Below are positions 16,210 to 23,243 of a DNA stretch of 40,854 nt, piece by piece (positions within the stretch are counted from its first letter, which is position 1; the number at the start of each line of letters is the position of its first letter). The stretch is from CAYVUI01 sp964454745 (GTDB lineage: Bacteria; Planctomycetota; Phycisphaerae; Sedimentisphaerales; Anaerohalosphaeraceae), in NCBI GenBank assembly GCA_964454745.1, contig CAYVUI010000027.1, positions 1-40,854 of the forward strand, written 5' to 3'. The position numbers and the translations under genes were made by a program. A model generated the notes under the pieces. It saw nothing but the letters and a program-made list of their open reading frames with translations. It was not told the origin of the DNA and searched no databases.

Positions 16210-16371
16210 TCAGTTTCTGGAGATCGTTTCGGTTTCCAGGTCCTGGTTTACATAGCTGGCGATCAGGGCCCAGTTCAGGCAGTATTCCTTTACGGCGTCT
16301 TCATTGATATTCTTGAGAAGATTCTCAAATTTGACATAAAGATTTGTCCGAATTGATTCACTTTGTCTCAT
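16210..16371 (-). pseudogene. 5' part of the B12-binding gene, out of frame
   Basis: ATG 16371 has GGGGA about 6 nt upstream and opens a 53-codon frame (M-R-Q-S-E-S-I-R-T-N-L...Y-V-N-Q-D-L-E-T-E) ending at TGA 16210-16212. The frame of the downstream gene is open through the overlap and continues N-D-L-Q-K-L-I-G-P-N-P-V-S-V before its ATG 16186. A single missing base near 16213-16240, possibly in one of the TTT runs, would fuse the two into one ~363-residue protein. It may be a genuine mutation or a sequencing error. Confidence 0.6.
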
Positions 16372-16415
16372 TCCAGTTCCCCATTATCGATATTAACAGT
16401 CTACTCATGGGAAGT

Positions 16416-16444
16416 ATTATAAAGAATCCGGGAAGTCATTTCAA
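16416..16444 (-). promoter_or_regulatory. promoter of the B12-binding gene
   Basis: On the minus strand, TTGAAA (16444-16439) and a perfect TATAAT (16421-16416) are separated by 17 bp. Predicted start near 16409, 38 nt before ATG 16371. This supports 16371 as the original start. Confidence 0.7.
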
Positions 16445-16535
16445 GAGAGTAATTCGGAGAGAGGATAGAAAGATACAAAAGAAATATTAAGATATATACT
16501 ATCGTAATTTATATGTATGCTGGGGTAGAGTCCAT

Positions 16536-16568
16536 AAAAAAAGGCTGCCGGAAGATTCCGACAGCCTT
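16536..16568 (-). terminator. intrinsic terminator of the large dockerin-type gene
   Basis: Read on the minus strand: stem AAAGGCTG - mismatch - CGGAA with its complement ending CAGCCTTT, followed by seven Ts. It lies 46 bp beyond the stop at 16614. Confidence 0.85.
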
Positions 16569-16613
16569 TGATAAACATAGTAAACTAAAGTTACTATTGT
16601 TGGCTACGCTGGA

Positions 16614-18569
16614 TTATTCATTAGTCAGCAGCCAGCCAAGGCCCTTAATCGCAACGTCAGCCATATCGACATCGCAGTCGCCGTCAGCGTCCATGGTAGA
16701 GGTCGTACCGTCACAACGCGGAACGGTCTGCACAAAGCGGACATCATCAACCAGGATGGTACCGCTGCTCAGGTCTCCACCGAAGCGATCATTTGAAGAA
16801 ACACCGAACATGATACCGGAACAATTCGATATCAGCGGCAGAGACTCGTACATCTTGTTCTGGCCGGTCGTGCCGACGCTCTTAAGCGTACGCAGGTCAT
16901 TAACCCATTCGTCCCACACAGCCGCGGGGGTCTGGGTCGTGCCGCTGCCGTCACTCTGTACAGCAGAAGCGGTAAGAGCAATTACTGAGAAGTCGCCGTC
17001 AAAGCCCCACGCGTTGGTATAGAACTTGTTAAAGATCTTACCTTCGCGGCTGTTGCCCGCATCACGGAACATCCAGTAGCGAAGCTCATCGTAAATGGAC
17101 AGGTCGATTCCATCCGCACCGCCAAGCTCGCTGGCTGTGAACATGCGGGAGAATTCCTGGAAGTTACCCAGTGTCAGTGAATAATCCCACTGCATGTACT
17201 GGTCGCTTCCGCCGTGGCCGTTGCCCGGATCATTGACCAGGGTCAGTGTCGGCATGATATTGTTTACTGATGTGGACTTGTTATACCATTCGTTGGCGAC
17301 GAGGGCATTGGGGTCTTCAAAGGTGTCTACAACGAAGTCCGGCTCCATCGGCAGTACGCCGTTGCTCAGCCAGTCCATACCCATCTGCTGGACATCAGGA
17401 ACATCCGCAGAGGGCAGCTTTTTGAGAACACGGATCTGGTCAAACTGAACCAGGCCATCGTTGCCTGCGTTGTTAATAAATTTGGTCACAAGATGTGTGA
17501 TCTGAGTAGGATCGGCAATAATACCAAGCGGCCCCAACTGGGACATGTCCATAATATGTGTGACATTCTGCCAGGTGCCGTTCGTTTCCACGAGAGTATA
17601 TGTCAGGCCGCCCAGGTAAACATTGTCGTTTGCACTGAGAGGATCGGGCGCATTGTAGAACAGAAGCTGAGCCAGCAAATTGGCACCAAAGTTGCCTCCA
17701 GCTTCTGTTTTATACCAGAAATCGAAGTAAATTACGCCGTTAGGGTCTTCGATCGGAATACGCTGATTTTCGCTCTTGTTGTTTCTAAACTGCTCAAGAC
17801 GTGATGAAACTGTTGTAACACCATCGTGATCCAGACCAAAGCTGCTCAATGTACCTTCCGCACCATCATTGCGGACCATGACTTCGTAGTCTTTGGTGGA
17901 GTTCCAGAAAATGAACTGCTCAGGATGTTCTGCGTCACCATTTTTGCACCAGTTGAATTCCGCGTCAAACGGCAGTCCGCCAGCGAGGGAAACTTCATCA
18001 ATGAGAATATCACCGCCATCTACTCGGTCCTCGGGAATGCTGATGGTGACTCTTGCGATTTCTGTACCTGCGGGAGCCACGGTGTCAATTGAAATATCTT
18101 CCCATGCGTTTAACGTATCGCTAAGGGGAATGTATTCCTGGTCAAGATAGTCAGCAGGGTAATCTGGGGTTCCGCCGCCGTCGGGCTTCTTCCAGAAGGT
18201 CAGTTGAACAAACGGGGCCAAAGCTCCGTCAACAAAGCTGATATCCGAGGATGTTTTGTAGCTGAATTCAAAATGAAGGGTTGCGCCGCCTTCCACAGGC
18301 ACGCCCCAGGGCCACTGGTGGCAGCTCGCATTGACCGCTACACTATTGGAGGTCAGTTTCAGGCATTGTGTGCCCGGACCTGCACTGTCGGTATTGACGA
18401 TTGAAACGTCGCCCCCGGCGGCGGCATAGAATACCCAGCCGGAAGAATCATGGGCGGTGTTTACACTCTCAAAATCACCGTTCCAGATCAACTCATCGAC
18501 GATGTCATAGCCAAAGCCGATCGCAGCAAATAATACCATCAATAATGCAATAACGATTCTTCTACTCAT
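16614..18569 (-). CDS. large secreted protein with beta-sandwich domains and a C-terminal dockerin half-repeat
   Basis: About 651 residues. A signal peptide (S-R-R-I-V-I-A-L-L-M...) is followed by two related modules of about 170-190 residues, each starting N-G-D/N-W-C-K-N-G-D. These resemble carbohydrate-binding beta-sandwiches (N-G-D-F-E start, W-x-F/W core, I-D-E-V-S-L end). A third module (about 395-610) starts V-D-T-F-E-D and ends I-L-V-D-D-V-R-F. The C-terminus, D-A-D-G-D-C-D-V-D-M-A-D with G-W-L-L, is one calcium-binding half of a dockerin as common in planctomycete secreted proteins. No catalytic domain is recognised. It probably binds polysaccharide outside the cell. ATG 18569 is 5 nt after GGAGG; the adjacent ATG 18572 is only 2 nt after it. 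It has its own promoter (18796-18824) and terminator. Confidence 0.75.
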   Translation of the reverse strand: MSRRIVIALLMVLFAAIGFGYDIVDELIWNGDFESVNTAHDSSGWVFYAAAGGDVSIVNTDSAGPGTQCLKLTSNSVAVNASCHQWPWGVPVEGGATLHFEFSYKTSSDISFVDGALAPFVQLTFWKKPDGGGTPDYPADYLDQEYIPLSDTLNAWEDISIDTVAPAGTEIARVTISIPEDRVDGGDILIDEVSLAGGLPFDAEFNWCKNGDAEHPEQFIFWNSTKDYEVMVRNDGAEGTLSSFGLDHDGVTTVSSRLEQFRNNKSENQRIPIEDPNGVIYFDFWYKTEAGGNFGANLLAQLLFYNAPDPLSANDNVYLGGLTYTLVETNGTWQNVTHIMDMSQLGPLGIIADPTQITHLVTKFINNAGNDGLVQFDQIRVLKKLPSADVPDVQQMGMDWLSNGVLPMEPDFVVDTFEDPNALVANEWYNKSTSVNNIMPTLTLVNDPGNGHGGSDQYMQWDYSLTLGNFQEFSRMFTASELGGADGIDLSIYDELRYWMFRDAGNSREGKIFNKFYTNAWGFDGDFSVIALTASAVQSDGSGTTQTPAAVWDEWVNDLRTLKSVGTTGQNKMYESLPLISNCSGIMFGVSSNDRFGGDLSSGTILVDDVRFVQTVPRCDGTTSTMDADGDCDVDMADVAIKGLGWLLTNE

Positions 18570-18634
18570 CATTACCTCCTTACCTGAACAATAAAAAAAA
18601 TTACACATACGACATACTCACATAACTGAATGAA

Positions 18635-18653
18635 AAAACGGACCGTCCGTTTT
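18635..18653. promoter_or_regulatory. hairpin in the leader of the large dockerin-type gene
   Basis: Perfect 8-bp stem AAAACGGA (18635-18642) / TCCGTTTT (18646-18653) with a 3-nt loop. On the minus strand it continues into six Ts, so it resembles an intrinsic terminator or attenuator about 65 nt before the start codon. Confidence 0.45.
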
Positions 18654-18784
18654 GAAATAAGCGATTGTAAATAATTGTTTGCTTATACAAAGCTTGGACC
18701 TCTTGTTTAACATGCCAAAATCCCGAAAAAAGCACCTGGATGAACTCTTACACGGATGTTTCGTTCTTGGCATTTTCGCATAAC

Positions 18785-18798
18785 TGTATACGTGTACG
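18785..18798. promoter_or_regulatory. LacI-type operator candidate
   Basis: TGTATACGTGTACG is a 14-bp near-palindrome centred on CG, 5 of 7 positions symmetric, resembling LacI-family sites (TGTAAACGTTTACA type). It overlaps the -10 and predicted start of the promoter at 18796-18824, which is where a repressor would act. No LacI-family gene is in the window. Confidence 0.4.
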
Positions 18799-18824
18799 AT
18801 AACAGAATCGGTACAATTTGTCAA
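18796..18824 (-). promoter_or_regulatory. promoter of the large dockerin-type gene
   Basis: On the minus strand, a perfect TTGACA (18824-18819), 17-bp spacer, then TATCGT (18801-18796). Predicted start near 18789, giving a leader of about 220 nt. In that leader ATGCCAA and TTGGCAT can pair over a ~45-nt gap, suggesting further structure. Confidence 0.65.
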
Positions 18825-18973
18825 GGATATAATCGATATTCGTAAACTTTCCCGGATTTTTAGAGGTAAAAAAGAGGGTTGAATATCCGATTTTATGTAA
18901 ATATAAAAGGTTCTGCGCGTGCAATTCTTCACGGTCGCCTGAGGGTCCTATAAACCTCGTCTTGGGAAAATGT

Positions 18974-19012
18974 AAAAAAATGCCGCGTCCTTACGTTGCG
19001 TAAAAACGCGGC
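18974..19012 (-). terminator. intrinsic terminator of the RNA candidate
   Basis: On the minus strand, GCCGCGT (19012-19006) pairs with ACGCGGC (18988-18982). An inner TTACG/CGTAA stem with a 3-nt loop lies inside, and seven Ts follow (18980-18974). Confidence 0.85.
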
Positions 19013-19177
19013 TGGGTACAGTTATGCGAGTATCGGTCTGTATAGAGCCTTGAATGCGTGGCAAGGCTCCTGAAACCGCAATCGCCGATGATTTCAAACC
19101 ACCCTCTTTTTTTCCTTGTTGTCAAATACTTTATGGGGCTATGCATTTATAGGCACAAATAGCCCAAAAATAAACCA
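18974..19177 (-). ncRNA. candidate structured non-coding RNA, about 200 nt
   Basis: A strong promoter (19184-19212) and an intrinsic terminator (18974-19012) bracket a stretch without a credible open frame. Structures visible in the transcript: GGGCTAT/ATAGCCC (19165-19159 with 19142-19136); a possible multi-branched core closed by GGGT/ACCC (19104-19101 with 19017-19014). That core contains a TGAAA/TTTCA hairpin, a perfect 8-bp GAGCCTTG/CAAGGCTC hairpin (19069-19062 with 19052-19045, 9-nt loop) and ACAG/CTGT. I recognise no known riboswitch, 6S or tmRNA signature. It is followed by its own terminator before the next promoter, so it looks free-standing. Confidence 0.5.
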
Positions 19178-19183
19178 ATATCG

Positions 19184-19212
19184 ATAATAGAAGAAGCTGT
19201 TTGTATTGTCAA
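19184..19212 (-). promoter_or_regulatory. promoter of the RNA candidate
   Basis: On the minus strand, a perfect TTGACA (19212-19207), exactly 17 bp, then TATTAT (19189-19184). One of the best sigma70 matches in the window. No protein gene starts within 600 bp downstream of it. Confidence 0.7.
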
Positions 19213-19362
19213 TAGCAATTTTCTTTTTTTAAATATTTGTCTTATCGGTTGCTTACATATATTAGGAGAGGATTTAATAAAAACTGTATTTTGAAGGATT
19301 ATTGGCCTTAAAATCCGGGTAATGTAAGTAAAAAAAGATTTTCACAATCACGAAAGTTACAT

Positions 19363-20226
19363 TTATTTGTCAAATAGCTTAATTGGTAAACTCGGAAAGT
19401 CAGTCACAATTCCCTGTATATCAAGTCCTTTAACATCCTGAATCTGGTCTTTCGTGTTCAGGGTCCAGACGCAGACTTCCACTTTTTTTCTTCTGCAACG
19501 ACCGATAAATTTGGGTTCTGCGATTTTTCTTTCGCCTTGAAAAACCGGAATCTGAAAAACACAGGCCGGCGGATCGATCAGGTGCCCAAGCGGAGTGGCG
19601 GAGATGATATAAAATGACTTGATTTCACTTTTTGTCGCCACCGTTTTTACTTCCGGCATCAATTTGCGGAACCGGTGGATCAATTTTTCATTTCGGCTGC
19701 CCGCAAGGATCGTTTCCTGGCGGTTAAATTGGTCTATTGTTTGTGCCACTTTGTCTGCGAGTTCGAGATTTTCGCCTTTCAACTCGATAATCATTCGCAC
19801 ATTTTCAAATGTATCAAACGCTTCTTCAAGCGTGGGAATTTTCATCCCTTTTCCTCGATAAAGATATGGATCCTCAAGATTTGGGTCTGCGAAGTGATAG
19901 CCGGCATCAAATGTCCTGATCTCTTCGAGAGTAAGATTCTCGACACCTCCCCGGCCGTTGGTAGTAAGAGACACATCCCCATGCTCGATGAGAACGATTT
20001 TGCCGTCCCGGGTCAGTCGGGCGTCCGTTTCAATGACATCCGCACCCGCGGAAATCGCGTGGGCGAATGCTTCGAGGGTGTTAGCCGGACGCTCACCGCA
20101 GCCGCCCGCGCGGGCGATGACGGCGTAGGGGTATTTCGTTTCAAAAAAGTCCGAAGAGCATTCCCGGCCCGATAATATCCCGGCCAATACCAAAGCCGCG
20201 CTACACAAAAACCATTTGCGAATCAT
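19363..20226 (-). CDS. GDPD-family protein with degenerate active site, exported
   Basis: 287 residues with an N-terminal signal peptide (about 1-22), then a glycerophosphodiester phosphodiesterase (GDPD) TIM barrel. Conserved elements are A-N-T-L-E-A-F (48-54), the metal ligands E66 and D68 in V-I-E-T-D, D-G-K-I-V, H82 in E-H-G-D, the I-I-E-L-K-G strand and V-W-T-L-N near the end. The hallmark H-R-G that should follow V-I-A reads R39-A40-G41, so the first catalytic His and its Arg are both missing, and the usual P-E-N-T is P-A-N-T. Activity on glycerophosphodiesters is therefore doubtful; it may have changed function. The frame is otherwise intact. AAGGA lies about 10 nt before ATG 20226. 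Confidence 0.8.
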   Translation of the reverse strand: MIRKWFLCSAALVLAGILSGRECSSDFFETKYPYAVIARAGGCGERPANTLEAFAHAISAGADVIETDARLTRDGKIVLIEHGDVSLTTNGRGGVENLTLEEIRTFDAGYHFADPNLEDPYLYRGKGMKIPTLEEAFDTFENVRMIIELKGENLELADKVAQTIDQFNRQETILAGSRNEKLIHRFRKLMPEVKTVATKSEIKSFYIISATPLGHLIDPPACVFQIPVFQGERKIAEPKFIGRCRRKKVEVCVWTLNTKDQIQDVKGLDIQGIVTDFPSLPIKLFDK

Positions 20227-20313
20227 TACTCAATGTCCTTATAAAAATTACCGATGCGATAGAATAACGCAGGATTATGAATTTCACAAGACCGTTTTCG
20301 ATTTGGAAATGGA

Positions 20314-20811
20314 ATGAGAATGCAGAGTTTTCTCGAAAATATGACCCATATTGTCGTCCTGGGCTGTCAAATGCTGGCAGTGTTCGTCATTTGTGTCGGC
20401 GTACTGCGATGTATGATTGTTTACGTCCGCGATGCCCTGATCGGGACCGGCGCTCACCAGGCGATACAGGACAGCCGCATGGAACTGGGCCAGGCCTTTT
20501 CGCTCGGCCTTGGGCTGCTGATAGGATCGAGTATTTTGAACACTGCGATTGCGCCTTCCTGGAACGAGATCGGCCAGCTTGCCGCGATTATCGCCATCCG
20601 GACAACATTGAATTTTTTCCTGTTGCGTGACCTTTCCGCACAGATTGATACCCGAAAAGCCGTGGAAGTAGCCAAGTACTGGCCGTTTGGAAGAAGAAAA
20701 ACGGACAAGGCCGCTCCCGTCAATTCCCCCGCGGCGTCTGTTGCAGAGCAAACCCCTGAAGAATCCTGCGTGGTTGACAGCGAGCACAATGAGCCCGCAG
20801 TTGTCGTCTAA
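20314..20811 (+). CDS. DUF1622 family membrane protein
   Basis: 165 residues. The first ~110 match the DUF1622 pattern: an N-terminal span (about 10-32), then R-M-E-L-G-Q-A-F-S-L-G-L-G-L-L-I-G with I-L-N-T-A-I-A-P-S-W-N-E-I-G-Q-L-A-A-I-I-A-I-R-T-x-L-N-F-F-L forming two more hydrophobic segments. The C-terminal ~45 residues are a polar Pro/Ala/Glu-rich tail. The function of the family is unknown. GGAAATGGA precedes ATG 20314. Its last 4 bp overlap the end of the convergent ParB-like gene. Confidence 0.8.
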   Translation: MRMQSFLENMTHIVVLGCQMLAVFVICVGVLRCMIVYVRDALIGTGAHQAIQDSRMELGQAFSLGLGLLIGSSILNTAIAPSWNEIGQLAAIIAIRTTLNFFLLRDLSAQIDTRKAVEVAKYWPFGRRKTDKAAPVNSPAASVAEQTPEESCVVDSEHNEPAVVV

Positions 20812-21473
20812 GACTCAAGCGAATTACCCGCAAGATAAGTTTTGCATATCTCGACCAGGCTTTCAGTCCGCCTGCGGCTGGGGTTCGAATCGGCAGAATC
20901 TTTCTTTGCTTGTGCCACGGCGGATTCGACCACGTTTCTCTGTTCGGTACTGAGAATGAAAACGATCGGCTCGGGAATCTCGGCAGGGGGGCTGAGATTA
21001 CTCGGGGCAGGATGTGCCGCCGCTTCGATTGCTCTTTTTGAAATGGATATCAGTTTTTCGAGGGTCTTGCGTGATTGCGGGAGAATTTTTACCAGGTCAC
21101 GGATATCACAATTTTCATGCAGTTTTGCAATCAGTTTTGCTTTTGCAGTCAGATCATCTTTGCCGCTGATGCGGTTAAGTGTCGCCAGCAGCACGCGAGC
21201 CTGGTCATCATCGACCTGCCATACGCAGCACTGGACGCGATTGATCCCAAGCTCTTGCAATGCTTCGAGACGATGGCAGCCGTTTAGGATTTCGTATTTG
21301 CCGGGTTGGTTCTCGACGCGGCGAACGATTAGCGGTTCATAAAAACCGCCTTGCCGGATCAGTCGGACAAGCCTTCGGTGTCCTGACTTGCTCATTTGGT
21401 TTGCACGCTCGGGATGGGGGATCAGGTCCTCAATTCCAATTTCGATAAACCTTTGTGTTTGGATTGCTGTCAT
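20808..21473 (-). CDS. ParB-like nuclease-fold protein
   Basis: 221 residues. Residues 8-110 carry the ParB N-terminal fold: L-I-P-H-P-E-R-A-N-Q, E-P-L-I-V-R-R, then the nucleotide-binding box G-C-H-R (65-68) in I-L-N-G-C-H-R-L-E-A-L, followed by a helical region with an HTH-like stretch (about 128-150). There is no clear central KorB-type HTH or dimerisation domain, so this is not the chromosome-partition ParB. The C-terminal ~60 residues are Pro/Ser-rich and then helical. AGGAG lies 7 nt before ATG 21473, and the GNAT gene ends 9 bp upstream, so the two are co-translated. Part of the cassette running to 24431. Confidence 0.75.
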   Translation of the reverse strand: MTAIQTQRFIEIGIEDLIPHPERANQMSKSGHRRLVRLIRQGGFYEPLIVRRVENQPGKYEILNGCHRLEALQELGINRVQCCVWQVDDDQARVLLATLNRISGKDDLTAKAKLIAKLHENCDIRDLVKILPQSRKTLEKLISISKRAIEAAAHPAPSNLSPPAEIPEPIVFILSTEQRNVVESAVAQAKKDSADSNPSRRRTESLVEICKTYLAGNSLES

Positions 21474-21482
21474 TTTTTTCTC

Positions 21483-22385
21483 CTATTCAAATTTCCATTG
21501 TGCATCCGGATTGATCCAGTAGTAATACACCGGCCGGGTACCGAGCTGTTTGAGTACAAAGGCGGTTCGACGGGGTGAATCCTCCATGTCCCCTTTGTGA
21601 CGGTACGCACTTAAAAAACGCTTTATCTGCCGGTCAACGAGTCGGCGGATTTCCGGTTTTCCTTTTGCGAGTCGATCATGTACCTTTTGCGGGTCGAGAT
21701 ACTGCGCCGGTTCGGTTCCCGCATAGGCGAGCGTTTCGATCATCGTTTTCTTTTTTGCCGTCATGGGTGCTGCTACGCGTTTCATTCCCGCTTTTTGAAA
21801 AAACGGATTCACACGGCCCATCACCGCCGCCGCCTCGATCACCTTTACTTGCGAGCGGGGCAGGGTCTCACGAACCAGCCTGGCGGCCAGGCCCAGGCCG
21901 CGATATCTCGGATCAAGTACAACTCGACTGATACAACGGATATTGGCATTGACAAGCCTGGTTTGGAGTTGGGTGCTTGCCCCGGCCGCGATTTGATCTG
22001 CGAATACGTGTTTACGCGGAGCGAAATGGATTTGCGGCATCCGGTAAACAATCACCCCGACAGGGTCCGAGAAGATTTTACGAATCGGATGTTTCTCGCG
22101 GAGAACAAAAATCGAAGTATACGGGCCCATCTCACCCGATCTGTAATGATACCCGGCCAGGCTCAGGTAATCCTCCCGTTTGCCCGGTTCGATGACCAGG
22201 TATCTGCCAAGCGTACAGGGCCGAGCGACCTGACAGTTTCGCCGCAGATTTTGCGGTCTTGCCGGGGCCAAAAGCCGCCTTTTCACGGGCCGATCCGGAT
22301 TGAATTGAGCCCGATCCTGCCTTTTTGATCTGATTGCGGGCTTTTTTGAGCCAATCATACTGTTTTTTTCTTTCCTTGATTCCAT
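21483..22385 (-). CDS. GNAT acetyltransferase-like protein, half of a COG2401-type pair
   Basis: 300 residues. The first ~55 are strongly basic and low in structure. A GNAT acetyl-CoA-binding core spans about 60-225: V-V-L-D-P-R-Y-R-G-L-G-L-A-A-R-L-V contains the R/Q-x-x-G-x-A loop (R162 to A167), with N-P-F-F-Q-K-A-G-M as a later GNAT strand/loop. The C-terminal ~75 residues form a helical tail. The acetyl acceptor is unknown. COG2401 proteins fuse this kind of acetyltransferase to an ABC ATPase. Here a matching ATPase is a separate gene (23244-23897) on the same strand, with a CBS gene pair between. AGGAGGA lies 11 nt before ATG 22385, rather far. Confidence 0.7.
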   Translation of the reverse strand: MESRKEKNSMIGSKKPAIRSKRQDRAQFNPDRPVKRRLLAPARPQNLRRNCQVARPCTLGRYLVIEPGKREDYLSLAGYHYRSGEMGPYTSIFVLREKHPIRKIFSDPVGVIVYRMPQIHFAPRKHVFADQIAAGASTQLQTRLVNANIRCISRVVLDPRYRGLGLAARLVRETLPRSQVKVIEAAAVMGRVNPFFQKAGMKRVAAPMTAKKKTMIETLAYAGTEPAQYLDPQKVHDRLAKGKPEIRRLVDRQIKRFLSAYRHKGDMEDSPRRTAFVLKQLGTRPVYYYWINPDAQWKFE

Positions 22386-22387
22386 GC

Positions 22388-22415
22388 TTGCAACAATCCT
22401 CCTCTTAGATATAAT
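22388..22415 (+). promoter_or_regulatory. promoter of the CBS pair
   Basis: TTGCAA (22388-22393), 16 bp, perfect TATAAT (22410-22415). Predicted start near 22422, 39 nt before ATG 22461. The -10 lies just beyond the ribosome site of the divergent GNAT gene. Confidence 0.65.
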
Positions 22416-22460
22416 GGATACAGTTTTATCTTTGACCGGCTGTTAAACGTGGAGACGCCC

Positions 22461-22850
22461 ATGCAGGCACTCGACATCATGAAGACCGACCTGATTACCG
22501 TCAGAGATTCCGACCCTATCTTTAAAGCCGTTCGTGCCATGGTCGATTACAACGTGACCGGTCTGCCTGTAATTGATGCCAAGGGGAACCTGATCGGCAT
22601 TATCAGTGAAAAAGATGTCCTCGCTCTGCTTTATGATTTCGCGGATATGGGCCACCGCGTGAGCGATTTTATGAGTACACAAGTCGTTTCCTTTGAAAAA
22701 AATACCCCGCTCGATGAGATTGGCCATTGTTTTGAGCAGAATAAATTCCGCAGAGTTCCCATTCTCGATGAAGGCAAGCTCATCGGGATTATTTCCCGAA
22801 AAGACGTGATCAACTGGATCCAGAGAAACCGAAAACACAAACTCATGTAG
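22461..22850 (+). CDS. CBS-domain pair protein 1
   Basis: 129 residues consisting of two CBS motifs (a Bateman module) and nothing else. Each repeat shows the D-I-M / D-F-M start, V-T-G-L-P-V-I-D or F-R-R-V-P-I-L-D and the L-I-G-I-I-S-x-K-D-V end. Bateman modules bind adenine nucleotides or S-adenosylmethionine and act as regulatory sensors. ATG 22461 has GGAG 6 nt upstream; a GTG at 22449 is possible. It is followed 4 bp later by a paralogue. The promoter is at 22388-22415. Its place between genes of the opposite strand suggests insertion or co-regulation. Confidence 0.85.
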   Translation: MQALDIMKTDLITVRDSDPIFKAVRAMVDYNVTGLPVIDAKGNLIGIISEKDVLALLYDFADMGHRVSDFMSTQVVSFEKNTPLDEIGHCFEQNKFRRVPILDEGKLIGIISRKDVINWIQRNRKHKLM

Positions 22851-22854
22851 CCTT

Positions 22855-23238
22855 ATGTTTGAAACCCGAAAAATCATGACGGCAGATCCCATCTCGGTCA
22901 CGCCGGAAACTCCCGCCGACAAGGCATTGGAGATCCTCGTCGATAAGAACATTACCGGGCTGCCCGTTGTGGATAAAGACCACAAGCTGATCGGAATCGT
23001 TTCAGAGAAGGACCTGCTTTCTCTCCTGGACCAGGACCGCGACGGAAAAGTTGCCGATTTTATGACCGAACAGGTGACGTCATTTGATGTAAATGCGGAT
23101 GTGATCGAGATTTGCCAGTCATTGATTGCAAATGATTTTCGCCGGGTGCCCATTACTGAAAACGGAGTGCTGATCGGCGTCATTTCCCGCAGAGACCTGA
23201 TTAAATTTATTATCGAGCCCATCGAACCTTCCGAATAA
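22855..23238 (+). CDS. CBS-domain pair protein 2
   Basis: 127 residues, again two CBS motifs only, and clearly a paralogue of the preceding gene (same I-M-T start, N-I-T-G-L-P-V-V-D, L-I-G-I-V-S-E-K-D-L, D-F-M-T, F-R-R-V-P-I). It starts 4 bp after the upstream stop without its own strong ribosome site, so translation is probably coupled. The two proteins could form a hetero-tetrameric CBS ring. It converges on the ABC ATPase with 5 bp between stops. Confidence 0.85.
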   Translation: MFETRKIMTADPISVTPETPADKALEILVDKNITGLPVVDKDHKLIGIVSEKDLLSLLDQDRDGKVADFMTEQVTSFDVNADVIEICQSLIANDFRRVPITENGVLIGVISRRDLIKFIIEPIEPSE

Positions 23239-23243
23239 TCCCC

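Noticed and set aside
16210..16260. Programmed -1 frameshift in the B12-binding gene
   Set aside because: No canonical slippery heptamer is visible; a simple indel is more likely.
18618..18932. 104-codon minus-strand open frame
   Set aside because: It runs through a promoter, an operator-like site and a T-tailed hairpin, has no ribosome site and no recognisable protein pattern.
18974..19177. Known riboswitch or 6S RNA
   Set aside because: Conserved boxes of cobalamin, SAM, TPP, c-di-GMP and fluoride riboswitches are absent, and the ends do not form the long 6S rod.
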